The notes under the pieces were generated by a model. The model saw nothing but the letters and a program-made list of their open reading frames with translations, ran no database searches and had not been told where the DNA came from. This document shows, in pieces, positions 43,245-54,364 of a stretch of DNA of 64,000 nucleotides. Source of the DNA: Azorinus chamasolen (Eukaryota; Mollusca; Bivalvia; Cardiida; Solecurtidae); the NCBI GenBank assembly GCA_963576725.1, contig OY755242.1:28384725-28448724 (forward strand), written 5' to 3'. How positions within the stretch are numbered: the stretch's first letter is position 1; the number at the start of each line of letters is the position of its first letter. The translations under genes and the position numbers were made by a program.

Positions 43245-43686
43245 CGCCATTTACTTCATAAATATGACTTTTTAACGCCTTTGCAAACAGGGCAGACTCA
43301 GATAAAACGAACCAACATCCTATAGAAGCCGTCTGATCAGGATCTACTCTGTCTACTTGTGACATGGTATAACACTGAATACAGTAAAATCTCTCTATAA
43401 CGACCACTAAATTGTGTTAATTAGTTGGTATTTTGGGCAGGTGGTTGCTTAAAGCAAGGTGAAAGTAAAACAAAACGCTCCTATAGGTGCTTTAAGCACA
43501 CACCTGCCTTTAACACAAAATACTTGATGTAATTTAGTGGTCGTTATAGAGAGGTTTTACTGAATACAGCTTTTGTCAAAAGCAAAACCATTCGCTTGAA
43601 AAACTTACATTGTACATAAATTTCAACTAATAAATATTAATGATGTCATAGTTTCTTACATAAATATTGAACAGATAAAGGGTTAA
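43245..43686 (+). mobile_element. P1 MITE interrupted by P3 (43382-43562)
   Basis: The left P1 end TTTACTTCATAAATATGAC, expanded palindrome (43280-43358, centre ATCCTATAGAAGCC) and right end ATATTGAACAGATAAAGGG + TTAA surround a P3 element with ends CAGTAAAATCTCTCTATAAC and GTTATAGAGAGGTTTTACTG. P3 inserted after P1. The flanks GAATACAG appear on both sides of P3. Confidence 0.75.
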
Positions 43687-43802
43687 GGCGAAACGTTTCG
43701 CAGAAACCTACAGGCATATATACCACAACATCAACGTATTTAATTATGCCAATACCAACATCGAAGAAACTGTATTGACAACAAACATGTAACACGTATA
43801 TC

Positions 43803-43847
43803 TGTCTTATTTCAGGGACGCTGAATTCACTCATCTTCATCTAAAAA
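43803..43847 (+). promoter_or_regulatory. Candidate splice acceptor and 5' UTR of the glycosyltransferase
   Basis: TCTGTCTTATTTCAG ends at 43815, 32 bases before the ATG at 43848. A pyrimidine-rich tract followed by CAG/G is a good acceptor, suggesting that the coding exon is preceded by at least one non-coding exon. No branch point or upstream exon was identified, so the promoter is unknown. Confidence 0.45.
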
Positions 43848-45038
43848 ATGTGTGACAAATCCACTAAAATGGGAGACCTTCGACGGCTTAAAATGCCTTT
43901 CGGGAGAAAGCTTGTTACTGGGTGTATACTGGTCACGTGTCTTCTCATGTACTGGTACTACATACCTTCGCAGATCATGATATTGGCCCTAGATGTAGAA
44001 TGGGACAAGTACGAACCGTTTGAGCCAGATATTCTCTCAGATTTTGATATGGAGGAGCCGAAGAATTTCAAAATTCCACGCATCATTCACCAAACTTGGA
44101 AAGACGAGATCATTCCACCGAAGTTTGGTGACAAAATCAAAACCTTCGTGACCCATAATGCTAACTGGACGTACTATCTGTGGACGGACGCCAGTGCTGC
44201 TCTTTTTATCAAAGATCATTACCCGCAGCTATTGCCTTTATGGAACGGTGCAATGTACTCTAGGGATAAAATAAGACGAGCGGACGCTCTTCGTTATGTA
44301 GTTCTCTATCATTTCGGAGGAGTATATGCTGATATGGACGTTATTAATTACAGACCTCTGGACAAGGCGATCACGAAACACCATTGTGTGTTCATTCCGG
44401 AGCCCTGTGAGCATTCGGCGTTCCGCACGCAAGCGCCGTATTTGATTAACAATGCTATAATGATGTGCAGAGCTAAACATCCCTTTCTTAAACAATTAGT
44501 TGAAAATTTATATACGGCTGAACACATGCAATCTGTCCCGGACTCCACTGGTCCGGGGTACGTCACGTATCAATATAATATTTACAATAACTTGCCCAGG
44601 GAGACGGGACACTTTGTTTTGTATAATAGAACATATAACAAATTCTACGAAAATTCTTCGCCGTATTTCTTCCAAGGCAATTTGCTTCTGAGTGATGAAC
44701 GGTCTGTGTATATTGCAAACACCCAATACTTCTTAATAAGCCTGGATGAGGACGGATTCCGGACATTTTATTGGAATTGTTTGTGGTTTCGATATTTGAC
44801 ACATTTGCAACAAAGAGCATGTGTGAATATGGTGCGCAGAGGACTGTCACGTGATCCTGATATATACACCATCACTGACCATAAATGGTTCAGAACATAC
44901 GGGTGGTATAACTTCTATACGTACATGTCAACTTATAACTCATTAGTTTCAACTCATATAAAAGAAATTGTGCCGCATTATACAATTTATGCAAACAACC
45001 AGAGCTTTGTCCAGTCTATCAAGGATAAACCAAAGTGA
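43848..45038 (+). CDS. Type II membrane glycosyltransferase, GT32/Gly_transf_sug-like (DXD)
   Basis: 396 residues in one exon. A short basic cytosolic tail (about residues 1-19), a membrane anchor (about 20-40, LVTGCILVTCLLMYWYYIPS) and a lumenal catalytic domain predict a Golgi enzyme. Catalytic markers: IPRIIHQTWK (76-85), RADALRY (144-150), GGVYADMD (157-164) with metal-binding Asp-Met-Asp, NNAIM (201-205) and TGPG (234-237). This is the pattern of OCH1/inositol-phosphoceramide mannosyltransferase-like sugar transferases; donor and acceptor cannot be read from sequence. Potential N-glycosylation sites are at Asn106, 260, 269 and 384. ATG 43848 is the first of several Mets; Met8 has a better initiation context (AAAATGG). 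No disabling change is seen. It is the only long intact gene on this strand. Confidence 0.88.
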   Translation: MCDKSTKMGDLRRLKMPFGRKLVTGCILVTCLLMYWYYIPSQIMILALDVEWDKYEPFEPDILSDFDMEEPKNFKIPRIIHQTWKDEIIPPKFGDKIKTFVTHNANWTYYLWTDASAALFIKDHYPQLLPLWNGAMYSRDKIRRADALRYVVLYHFGGVYADMDVINYRPLDKAITKHHCVFIPEPCEHSAFRTQAPYLINNAIMMCRAKHPFLKQLVENLYTAEHMQSVPDSTGPGYVTYQYNIYNNLPRETGHFVLYNRTYNKFYENSSPYFFQGNLLLSDERSVYIANTQYFLISLDEDGFRTFYWNCLWFRYLTHLQQRACVNMVRRGLSRDPDIYTITDHKWFRTYGWYNFYTYMSTYNSLVSTHIKEIVPHYTIYANNQSFVQSIKDKPK

Positions 45039-45149
45039 TAAAGACTTGTGTGAAAGAAAATACTCACTCTTTAATTTACAGGAAACTCTTTTATTTGGTA
45101 CAATATATTTCCTTTGATAATTAAAAAGTGTATTCTTGTATTCAAAACA
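45039..45149 (+). other. Probable 3' UTR of the glycosyltransferase
   Basis: AT-rich. An ATTAAA variant polyadenylation signal is at about 45119-45124, ~80 bp after the stop codon. No canonical AATAAA lies closer. Confidence 0.4.
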
Positions 45150-45976
45150 TGACAAGAAGAAACGGAATGAACAGTAAAAATAAGGTAAATATTGTGTCCA
45201 GTCTAGAGAAATCCAATAAAAACTTAATAAGAAAAGCTTATCGAGAGAAGCTGTCGAACTTATCTTGTCCTTGTGGAGAGAGGGGACAAAAAAGCAACAT
45301 GGAGGTTATTTGGGAAAGTGGATGCTCTTTTGTAGTGCAATGCAAATAGATCCCTCTATCACTTCAGTAGTGGCCTTTTTGACTATTCTATACAATATGG
45401 GATTAAAGTACCATGGATTAAACACCGCAAAATCATCCATTTCTAGTGTGGTAATTGCTGTACATTATATTCAAATTGGACAAAATATTGTAATCAAACA
45501 ATTTATGAAAGGTGTTTTCAATAAAAAGCCAGGGTCCATTCTTATAAAGCTTGTAGTTGAGTCTGAGTTCCGAACTCAGACTCAACTAAAAGTTTTATAA
45601 GCATGGACCCAGTTTTACATCGATACAATTGCACTGTTTTGGAATTTATTTCTCATGAAGTCAATGTTACTGATTCAAAAGTTAATCTAAAACATGTTAC
45701 TTTAACATTACACGTACTTGTGTTACAAGCATTGACTACAGGACAGACTGCAAACTCTTCATTAAATCAATATTGATAACATTTGTTATTAACATTTGTA
45801 AGGAGTATGCAAAAATCAGGATAGGAGATCTGCTAAAATCAAGTAGGCATGGAACACGCATTTTTGAAGTGTTTCTTCAAAAGTTTAGTCAAAATCAGAA
45901 ATTGTGTGTTGTTAAAATGTTACAAGACTATTTACATTTAACGGAAAATTTGGAAGTTAAAGTTCCACTTGTATAA
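45150..45976 (+). pseudogene. Tyrosine recombinase remnant, DIRS-like
   Basis: Pieces in several frames: GTKKQHGGYLGKWMLFCSAM and YHGLNTAKSSISSVV (N-terminal SAM-like, DNA-binding part, 45285-45465), IKQFMKGVFNKKPGS, then after a P5 insertion ALTTGQTANSS, and finally FLQKFSQNQKLCVVKMLQDY. These align by eye with the phage-integrase-like recombinase ORF of DIRS-type retroelements. The catalytic Arg expected after TGQ is Thr here, and the His-X-X-Arg/Tyr C-terminus is absent. Frameshifts at ~45290 and ~45780 confirm decay. Confidence 0.65.
45532..45610. mobile_element. P5 hairpin MITE nested in the recombinase
   Basis: Inverted ends GGGTCCATTCTTATAAAG and TTTTATAAGCATGGACCC, inner arms GTTGAGTCTGAG and CTCAGACTCAAC around TTCCGAA. 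CCAG precedes and follows it, a possible 4-bp target duplication. Degraded relatives are at 10450-10520, 14365-14415 and 30588-30670. Confidence 0.75.
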
Positions 45977-46369
45977 TAAATACTATAAAAAACCAACTGA
46001 GCTTGAATATGGGCATTTATTTCAAAATGCCATTAAAAGGTTTCCCAAATGAGTTGAATGTCATATAAATTGTTAATAAGAATTACTTGAAACAATAAAC
46101 TGTTTTACATATCTAGATCTAGGTGATGATAAACCGCCCGCGTGATGTATAATCACTCAATAATTTAAGAAAAATTCTATGTAAAAATTATGGTTTAAAA
46201 TATAATTGTATGTGAGAAATTATGGTTGAAAAATAAAATTGTATGGATGGACAGAGTCTAGCAAAATACCGCTATCTATTCAAAGTGCACGTGAAGCACT
46301 ATAAGCGGGGGGGGGGGTAGTTTTGTCTCTGCATAGGAGTAGCAGCGTCTTACTGATTTAGAGGACAAA
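45977..46369. other. AT-rich spacer, no gene seen
   Basis: A G-run lies at about 46308-46317 and AAAATTATGGTTTAAAATAT-type repeats at 46185-46235. No coding motif was seen. Confidence 0.5.
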
Positions 46370-46704
46370 TGATGGAGGTTGGTGATAGTATTGGGTTGTT
46401 TTATTGAACCACGCCATCTTTTGAACTGCAAATCGCCAGGTTATTGCTGTGATATAGTGCGACCGGTGTGAACAAAATCATTGTTAGGTTGATAGTTGTG
46501 CACAAGTTACCGTCAGAAGATCATATTCATTTGATAGTGAAATATATTGGCTTTCAATAGCCGAACGAGTTACGACAGTATCATTGAAATTGTAAGAGTT
46601 ACATTGATATGTGTACTTGTGGTACATGGATGTCCGTTCTGCTAGTTGGAACCCTTGTTATTATATAGTACACATAGACCCCCATGAAGCGGTACAAACC
46701 CCTA
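46370..46704. mobile_element. hAT-type long-TIR element, right arm only
   Basis: Matches the right arms at 15530-15888 and 31270-31636 (GAGGTTGGTGATAGTATTGG, GGCTTTCAATAGCCGAA, GTTGGAACCCTTGTTATTAT). The end is CGGTACAAACCCCTATG, with a diverged terminus. The left arm is missing. Confidence 0.75.
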
Positions 46705-48330
46705 TGCTCCAAACAATGTTTTCTATACCTGAGGTCAGCAGTCAATGTCAAGGTAACAGAGACCTGAAAACTATATGACACTCCGCCATCCCAACATATG
46801 CTCATAACCATTTTTTGCATTCCTATCTCAAGTAGTATATAAGATATGTTCCGGACAAGGTTTTTCTATACTTGAGGTCTGCGGTCAAGGTCACTGAGAC
46901 ATTGATGCTCTACCATTCCAAGATATGATCACACTCCTATCTCAAATAATACAGGGGATATACTTCGGACAAGGTGTACAAAAGGGCTTTCTATATCTCA
47001 GGTCAGTGGTCAATGTCAAGGTCAAGGTCACAGAGAAAATGGTCTGCGACACTCGCAATCCTAAGATGTAGTCACATACCAAATTTGGCATTCTTAACTC
47101 ATGACAAGTAATATAGGAGATATGCTATGGACAAAGTTTTTCTATACCTGAGGTCAGCGGTCAAGGTCGCAAAGACCTGAATATAGCATGCGACACTCCG
47201 CCATCCCAAGATGTTCTCACACCAAATTTGACATTCCTACCTCATGTTATGTAGGAGATACGCTCCAGACAAGGTTTTTCTGTAACTGAGGTCAGAGGTA
47301 AAGGTCCAAGTCATGGAGACTTGAAAATGGTAAACGACACTCTGCCGTCCCAAGATGTACTGAGACAACAAATTTGGCATTCCTGTCTCAGGTAAGATAG
47401 ATAATATGCTCCGAATAAGCTGTACACGGACACACAGATACACAGTCAATGTCAAGGTCACAGAGACCTGAAAATGTTACGCGACATGTCATTCCAAGAT
47501 GTACTCACAAACACCTAACTTTAATAATATAGGAGATATGATCCGGACAAGATTTTACTATATCTGAAGTCAGAGGTCAAGGTCACAGAGATTTGAAAAA
47601 TGGTACGCGACACTCGGCCATCTCAAGATGTTTGGTTTGGTTTTTAACAGGTTTTACGTCGTTTTAAATAGTAGTTAAGTCATATCACGACGTCTAGCTA
47701 ATTACATATGGAGAAAAAATCCCAGAGGCTCTTCTGTGCACGGAACAAATTGCATTAAAAGTGAGTGAGTTGGGTTTCACGGCACTGCGACACTGAGTAG
47801 GTCATATAGCGGGAATGATGAGATGACATAATGATGAGAGCTGATTTAAGGAAGATGAATTGGGTTAATCTCATTCGCTGCAAAGCAGCTCATGGGATCA
47901 AAACCACCGACTTGACATCCTTTTAGTTCTTGACATAGGGGATAATCACCGTCAAATAAACAAACACATCCCATGTGACAATTAAGCCCCAGAACAACGG
48001 CAAGGTAGGAAGAACATCCAAGTAGAACCACCGACCTACATTTAGCCAGCTGGAAGGCTTCCTTACATGAAAACCCCAAATGCCAAGACCGGGATTCGAA
48101 CAAAAAGCGGCGAAGTGTTAAGCGATTGTCAATCGAAGACCATAACCACTCGGCCACGGAAGTCCCTCCAAAGATGTACCCACGCACCGAATTTGACATT
48201 CCTACCTCAAGTAATATAGTAGATGTGCTCCGGACAAGATGTACACGGATACACAGACACAGACACCACACACACGCACGCACGCACACACACACACGGA
48301 CGGTTACTATATGCCACCAAATAAAACGAA
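46705..48330 (+). mobile_element. Pearl/HINE-like element C, core ~138 bp, split by SINEs
   Basis: Tandem core units recur near 46730, 46860, 46985, 47130, 47270 and 47545 (CTATACCTGAGGTCAGCGG, GACACTCCGCCATCCCAAGA, ACCAAATTTGACATTCCTAC). After the SINE block (47638-48171) the core resumes at 48172 and ends in GATGTACACGGATACACAGA + (CACG/CACA)n at 48240-48300. A terminal hairpin is not obvious. Confidence 0.7.
47638..48171 (-). mobile_element. tRNA-derived SINE plus a second SINE tail
   Basis: On the minus strand, from 48165, CGTGGCCGAGTGGTTA is an A box and TTGTTCGAATCCCGG (~48090-48105) a B box, of tRNA-Leu/Ser type. The body includes GTCGGTGGTTCTACTTGG and the 3' part CCGCTATATGACCTACTCAG..GTGAAACCCAAC (about 47765-47825). 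A second tail, GACGTCGTGATATGACTTAA..ACGACGTAAAACC plus an AACC-rich end, follows at 47638-47735. So two SINEs lie head to tail or nested within the Pearl core. The long minus-strand frame across them is not a gene. Confidence 0.75.
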
Positions 48331-48905
48331 CTCTTTTTGTGGGAAGCAGTATTTTAATATATATAACAAAGGTACATGTACTACAGAAAGCTCCCAAATG
48401 TGCTTTCTGTGTCAGTAAATGTAGTGTATGAGTTACTGGGTTACAGCCTCTGTGATAGGCTGGCAGCATACGCTGCAGGTCAGGGAGTTAGTAGTGGTCC
48501 ACTGTAATTATCAAGACGTGTAAATAAATACAGTATAGAACTGACAGTGTCTCCTCTCTATATCGATATACACCACCCACAGTAAACATGGGAAAAGGAA
48601 GTCTTATTCTGTGTTCCTAATGTAGTAGATTACTTAATGCAGGTCAACGGTTTAGTCCATTGGGAACTCGCCAATAATGTCCCTTTCAATAATATATAAT
48701 GAGAGGGTGCTCATATCGTTTTAACATTTCATGGCGTTTTCGGATTTTACTTTGTAAATGGTGTAGAAAAAGACTGACGGCTGTTGAACAGGTACGTTCA
48801 GAGTTAACACTGTATGTAGATAGGACATATTTATACTTGATTATCACGCCGTTTTATACCTTCTCAAAACAGTAGAACAACAAGATCGGGGAGCTCCTGG
48901 TAAAC
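48331..48905. other. Spacer, no gene seen
   Basis: No recognisable coding or repeat, apart from a short P3-like string near 48385 (CAGAAAGCTCCCAAATGTGC) and TACTTAATGCAGGTCAACGG near 48632. Confidence 0.45.
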
Positions 48906-48908
48906 GTT

Positions 48909-48945
<37 letters not shown>

Positions 48946-49035
48946 AGGGGGGGGGGGGGGTAGGATGGACGGATAGACAGACGTAGAGATGGAGACTATT
49001 CCTATACCCCCATCCACTATCACTGATGGGGATAA
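48906..49035 (+). mobile_element. TG microsatellite and Pearl-like 3' hairpin
   Basis: (TG)n at 48911-48942 and a G-run (48948-48960) precede ATGGACGGATAGACAGACG and the hairpin ATACCCCCATCCACTATCAC / TGATGGGGAT (48996-49035). Microsatellite plus terminal hairpin is the 3' signature of elements A and B, so this is probably another 3' end. The core is not recognised. Confidence 0.5.
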
Positions 49036-49204
49036 AAAATGGCCACTAGTCGGCTATCTTGAATCGAATGGGTGACTATGTCACGCAATGTGCCTCAACA
49101 TATAAATCACGTTTTAAAAGTGAGTTAGGACGTCGGATCTCGTTGTTGTCGTACCCTTTATTCCTTTTCTACAGTAAATCTACAGTCATTTTTTCTTAGA
49201 GCTC

Positions 49205-49595
49205 AATCATTGAGTACACTACCGATAGGTGGATACAGTTTGTTCCACTTCGTTTTACATGCGATTTACCACTGTATTTACCATCGCGGTTGTTGTAGAT
49301 TGGTCGGAGAGGGGATACGTTTATTTACACAATTTGTTTTTAAGGGTGGGTGGAATAAGTGTGAGGTTGGGCGCCCCATAACCGGTTTAAATCCCCAGTG
49401 ACTATTGTCAATTTGTCACTGGCGTTCCAAGGCGGTTCTTCCATATTTCCCCTTTTGTTTATTTTGTTTGTCTTTGTTCGTCTCTCTCAGTTTTGATAAT
49501 TATGTACATTTGCTGTGTTTTCTTGTGGTGCTGTTCGGGTGGCTGTTTGTCGTGTATGTGGTGTTTCCTGCATGACTCATAGTTGTACTTTCAGG
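49205..49595 (+). mobile_element. 3' end of a second RT element copy (5'-truncated)
   Basis: Matches the reverse complement of 17307-17712: ATTGAGTACACTACCGATAG, CCATCGCGGTTGTTGTAG, GTGAGGTTGGGCGCCC, GTGTTTCCTGCATGACTCAT. The homology ends near GTACTTT on both copies, fixing the 3' terminus. No RT coding precedes it. Confidence 0.75.
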
Positions 49596-50579
49596 GAAAT
49601 ACAGCGAACAAGACTTGCGTTATAAAATTCAAAATGTCCACCAGTAGGCTATCTTGAATCCGATTGGGGAATTTATGTTTATTATGAAGTTTCATGAAAA
49701 TGTAGCAAAACACCTGTACAATGTAGACGTAATTCATTCCACAGTTTACACATACTAACGATAACGACGCTATATCCTATACATGCATACCCATTTCAAA
49801 ATGGGTCTTTCAGGATATAATTTTATGTGCATTTATTTCCTTCTTGTCCAAAATCACAAATAAGCACATGCCAACTGGAACTGTAAATATATTCTGAAAG
49901 TGAGAGAAAGTTGCAGACTCGGTTTTATTGAGTCTGTTCATGAGAAGTAATTAAAAATGCAACACTACTCACGACCCTAGCCCCGGGTTAATCAGTATTC
50001 ATTTTTCAAAACTAATAACACCAAAACTAATGATCCCGAAGGATCAGAAAATGTACCCACCCACCCATTTTACCATTGCGAGAAATTGCAATTTGGCATA
50101 TTTGTAATGTCATTAGTTTGTCTCACATAACGGCTTTGTATGTTCAAGAACTACAGATAAATGATAGTTGCACATATGGCTGGTGGAAATTCGTATTTCC
50201 ATTATTTAATGTATGCTTTAAAATTACCCCCCCCCCCACTTTCCAATAACACCGCACCGCATGCCTAGATAATGTGCTCATCCAAAATACCAAACTCCTA
50301 ATTCGTCTTGCAGAACTGGATTTCTGGGCCTAACCTTTCATTGTGGCCTGTTATATTTCTTTGCACATATTGATAGTGTGAAAAGTACTGTATTGGACAT
50401 CTCTGATGAGTACAGTACATCAACCACAAGACAATGTATCGTAGCATCTTTATTCTATATTTCGGATTTTTGATGTCAATATTGCCAACTATATTCTTTT
50501 CTTTTAATTTTTCGACAATTTAAAGTCCAAACATTTAACAGTTTCTTCATCATATTTATTACAAAAAGAGCTATATATA
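49596..50579. other. Spacer, no gene seen
   Basis: AT-rich. A C-run at 50228-50237 and GGCTATCTTGAATC strings at 49055 and 49648 suggest degraded tandem-core material. No frame of interest. Confidence 0.45.
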
Positions 50580-51190
50580 TATATATCCGTCTGATTAAAA
50601 ATGTAATTGATTGTTGTCTCGCCTTATTGAATATCACAAAATGCCCAAGGTAACAAAGTGGCATAATGTCTAGTGTTAATTCAATATTACCCCCCCCCCC
50701 TTAACAGTAATTAGGCAGGAATAAACCTATATACCATTATGCAAGGTACAACATATTCTCTGACAACACTAAACATTATTCATCAGATAAAAAGTGCAGT
50801 TGGTGCATGTTTACGCCATATTGAATATCACAAAATGTCCAAGGGTAACAAGGTGGCACTTGGTCTAGTGTCAGTCCATATGACCCCCTATACAATACTT
50901 TGGCAGGAGAAAACCTATAGATCACTATGCAAGGTCTAACTTATTCTCCGACTACACTAAACATTATCAATCAGATAAAAAGTGCAATTTAAGCACGTTT
51001 AAGATGTATTGGCCGCCATCTTGAATATCACAATATGCCCAAGGGTAACAATGTGGCACCCGGTCTAGTATCAATCCATATGACCCCCTTAACAATAATC
51101 AGGCAAGAAAAAAATATAGACCACTATGAAAGGTCCACCTTATTCTCTGCTGAACTATTATCCCTGAAAATAAATGTAACTTTGAGGAGT
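50580..51190. repeat. Tandem repeat, unit ~195 bp, about 3 copies
   Basis: CCAAGGGTAACAA(G/T)GTGGCA recurs at about 50642, 50837 and 51036. Units include GTCTAGTGTCAGTCCATATG, GGCAGGA(A/G)AAAACCTATA, CACTAAACATTAT and TTGAATATCACAA(A/T)ATG. It resembles the core of another Pearl-like family, but no microsatellite or hairpin end is seen. Confidence 0.75.
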
Positions 51191-51454
51191 TTCGTATCGA
51201 ACTCGGCTGTGATGAAATGATGAACAATGTCTCAGTCTCGTTTTTTTCTCACAGTTTATTTTACAATGCATCTATGCAACTGCCCAGCTCTGAAATAAAT
51301 ATATAATAAATATACAAACATGATTTCGTATAACACAATAGAATGTATATACATGTATATAAAAAAATCATGATACAGGTATATCAATGCAATATCTGTA
51401 CAGCTAATGGACAAGTCATACAGCAGACGACGCTTACATACAGCTAACTTGGCC

Positions 51455-51542
51455 AAATTAAGCTGGCTTGTGGTATGTCGGTGGTTCTATCCTGGAAAAA
51501 TCCCAGGGTCTTCCTCAACCTATAATTAGCTGGACACCGCAT
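51455..51542 (+). mobile_element. SINE internal fragment
   Basis: TGGTATGTCGGTGGTTCTAT + CCTGG.. and CAGGGTCTTCCTCAACC match the body of the SINE at 47638-48171 (GTCGGTGGTTCTAC) and bivalve SINEs I recall. No tRNA head is present. Confidence 0.4.
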
Positions 51543-51754
51543 TATGGGTGATATACTGTAGAGTGACGTAATTCAACGCTGATATTAGCGAACAATTCTA
51601 TGGGAAAAGTGCTGTTGTTAATATTATGCAGGTCATTTGCTATCCAGCATAATGTACTCCAAATACTTTCTGCACTCTCAGCAATTAATGTCTTTATATA
51701 GTGTCTGCTGAAAAGATTTTTCTTCCATATCTTTTCAAAAACAAATGTCAGAGT

Positions 51755-51828
51755 GAAAAACATTTTGGACCCTGATGAGGTGTCAAGTTACTCGGCGACT
51801 CACCTGGATCCAGACTGTTGGCAAAGGT
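51755..51828. mobile_element. P4 palindrome
   Basis: CATTTTGGACCCTGATGAGG / TCACCTGGATCCAGACTG around CAAGTTACTCGGCG. One-sided TTAA or TA flanks could not be recognised. Confidence 0.6.
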
Positions 51829-54363
51829 TATTATAAATATTAACAACCAAAGCAAAAGCAGCCGGAACAAAACTCATACCTGTTTAAAGGACCAGTTGCT
51901 TATTTCCATAAGTCATTTGACCGTCCTTGGTCAGAACTTTGTATGTCCTTGCATAACATTTCTTAACAAGAAAAATCTTTTAAAAAAGATATTCAGCGGC
52001 ATTCAAATATTGACATAATGTACAAAACAATGATATTAAATCTCTGTCATATTAATTTCAATGTTTGGAGATTCTGTTAGTACAGGGAACTAGATATATG
52101 AAGGGTTGCTTGTTATTATACTAGCAGAGAGGCGTGCAATGGAAATGACCTGGATTAGAAGAAGCAATTATTGAAAAATGTCAAGTTACTTTTATAGGAA
52201 ATCACTATTAAAACGACAATGTCAAAGTAATTTGTTAAAACTATCTGGAGTTAGTTCTTCATTTTACCTGTTATAAAATGTACATGAAAGCGTGTATATT
52301 TATATTGATATGAAGATAACAAATTGAATACACTTTAAAGCATATAGAATTTAGTTTTTGTTTGTGCAGAGTCTGTAATTACTTAAAGAACAGTATTTAT
52401 CTAGCCAAGATCAACGCATTAATCGACTTGTGTGCATCATCATTAGTGACAACACAACTAAATCTACATGTATTTTTAAAACAATATAAGGTTAACAACA
52501 TCAACCTACTTCCACGATCCAAAGCCCCAGGTGATAGAGTCGTAGCAATAGCCTTCAGTTAGTAGCTTTATATCACAGAGAGGGAACAACCAGAGGCTTG
52601 GTGCTGTGGTCGGGGATAGTAATTAATACTATTAATGCCACTAACAACCTTTCTTTATTTCCTATGGCATTGCCTATGAATTATGTTGGTTTCGGCAAAC
52701 TACCTGTTCGTCAAAGTGATCAAATGTGGTATCAAATTGATAGCAAAATGATAATAAAAGTTTGAAAGTTTAATAGTGGTTTTGGCAAACTTGTAATAAT
52801 GCTCAGCAATCATAATCATGAGGTGATAAGTACGATAATGGGTTAGGAACTGATATAAAGTATGGCACCAGTGAGTTGGTATTTTAAAAATTATTATTTA
52901 TTTATTAATAATAATTATAGCCTTTTTTATTTGTGAGAATTTATTATACTTATATTTTAATGGCTTCTGTATTCTTTGCGTAAGCAAATTTAATTAATAC
53001 AAAGTTATAGATGTATTCTCGCGTCGGAAACATGCTACTCTCACCGACCTGACAACCACCATTCCGCATGGCAGTCTAGTACAAGTTATTGATGTGCAAG
53101 CGATTAGGTAATCACACCTATAACTTCGAAAGCAAATCCGAGTGGTCAGTTTGATAAGCATAGCGGGAAACGCCAGAAATGTCAGCTGCAACTGAATCAC
53201 TCACTAGAGAGAGACAGAGAGTGTCAGATCTAAACATTTCCCTTCTAGAACCGCTATTTTATGCCAAATATCAGAAATTTGATTTTCAAAACATTGTTCC
53301 CATGTAAAGAATACTGCTGTCTGTAACACTTTCATTTATACTATTATTAAAGAGATTTTATTTATACCTTTTTTATTCTCAATTCAGTATATGACTTAGT
53401 AGTGATTTCAAATTCATGTTTACATTTATAATAAACAAACAGTTTACTACATTCAGACAAATAAGTTTATTTTGAAGATAATTAACACTGATCTTGTTGT
53501 TTATATTTTGTCTACATATTGTTTCTTACTACATTATACTCATATATTTCATACTGTTGAAGTTTATTGCCTCTAGTTATATTATTATCAGTTATTTTTA
53601 ATAACAATTGTTAATTTTTCACTACCATAACACTTTTGTTTGTCTATATTCTTTAAATCCCAATTTAATACAATGTTCGCTTTGTAATCATTATCAGTAC
53701 ATCAGTACTTTGATTTTATGGGAATTCCAGTACATCTATTTAAAGAACAGAACTTTCGCCAGTCGACATTCTTCCATGCATTATATGGCGTTTTGACTGA
53801 ACTCTGAGAAGTTTATAGAAAATGTCTGTATAACAGAATGTCTTAAATTTGGTTAATGTGGATCGATTGCATCGATTTCAATTTGCGAGGCCTAAGCAGC
53901 TAATCATCATAAATCACGGTGTTTTGAAATAACTACTATGGCGTTAGAATGACCCAGGAATATCAACGCGTTAGCAGACTGTGTATCTGGATTGTACATA
54001 GTTTAGCCATGTGTAAAGGCATTATAAAAAGGCTGTTTGCCAGTCAAGGTATTAACTAATGAAAATACAGTTTACTACAAAATTAAATACTAGTAGGTCA
54101 TATGCAAATAACAATGCAACATAGTTTCTGATTGGTGGAAAACTAGAACAAAAGTGAAAATAGACAGCTAGCCGCTGAAAAAAGGCATATCAACAGGGAT
54201 TTTTTTTATCAGAAATAAGAAAAGATCCTTTATTCGCAGCTATTCACTTTAAAAGACGTTTCAAAGCCTGCTTAAATTATGCCTTTCAAATTGACTGTCA
54301 AAAGGTCTTACCAGTGCCTGAAACATCACATGAGAACTATGTATTTCTGGGTTTCCAAATGAT
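51829..54363. other. Long gene-free AT-rich stretch
   Basis: About 2.5 kb without a recognisable gene, RNA or repeat. The stretch 53220-53640 is extremely AT-rich. Short frames (60-70 codons) have no motifs. It is the quietest part of the window. Confidence 0.55.
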
Positions 54364-54364
54364 C

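Noticed and set aside
47846..48469. 207-codon minus-strand open frame
   Set aside because: It runs through a tRNA-derived SINE and a CA microsatellite; A and B boxes explain the sequence.
52994..53200. A SINE or small gene on the minus strand
   Set aside because: A GGTGGTTGTCAGGTCGGTGAG string caught the eye, but no A/B box pair or conserved tail could be found.
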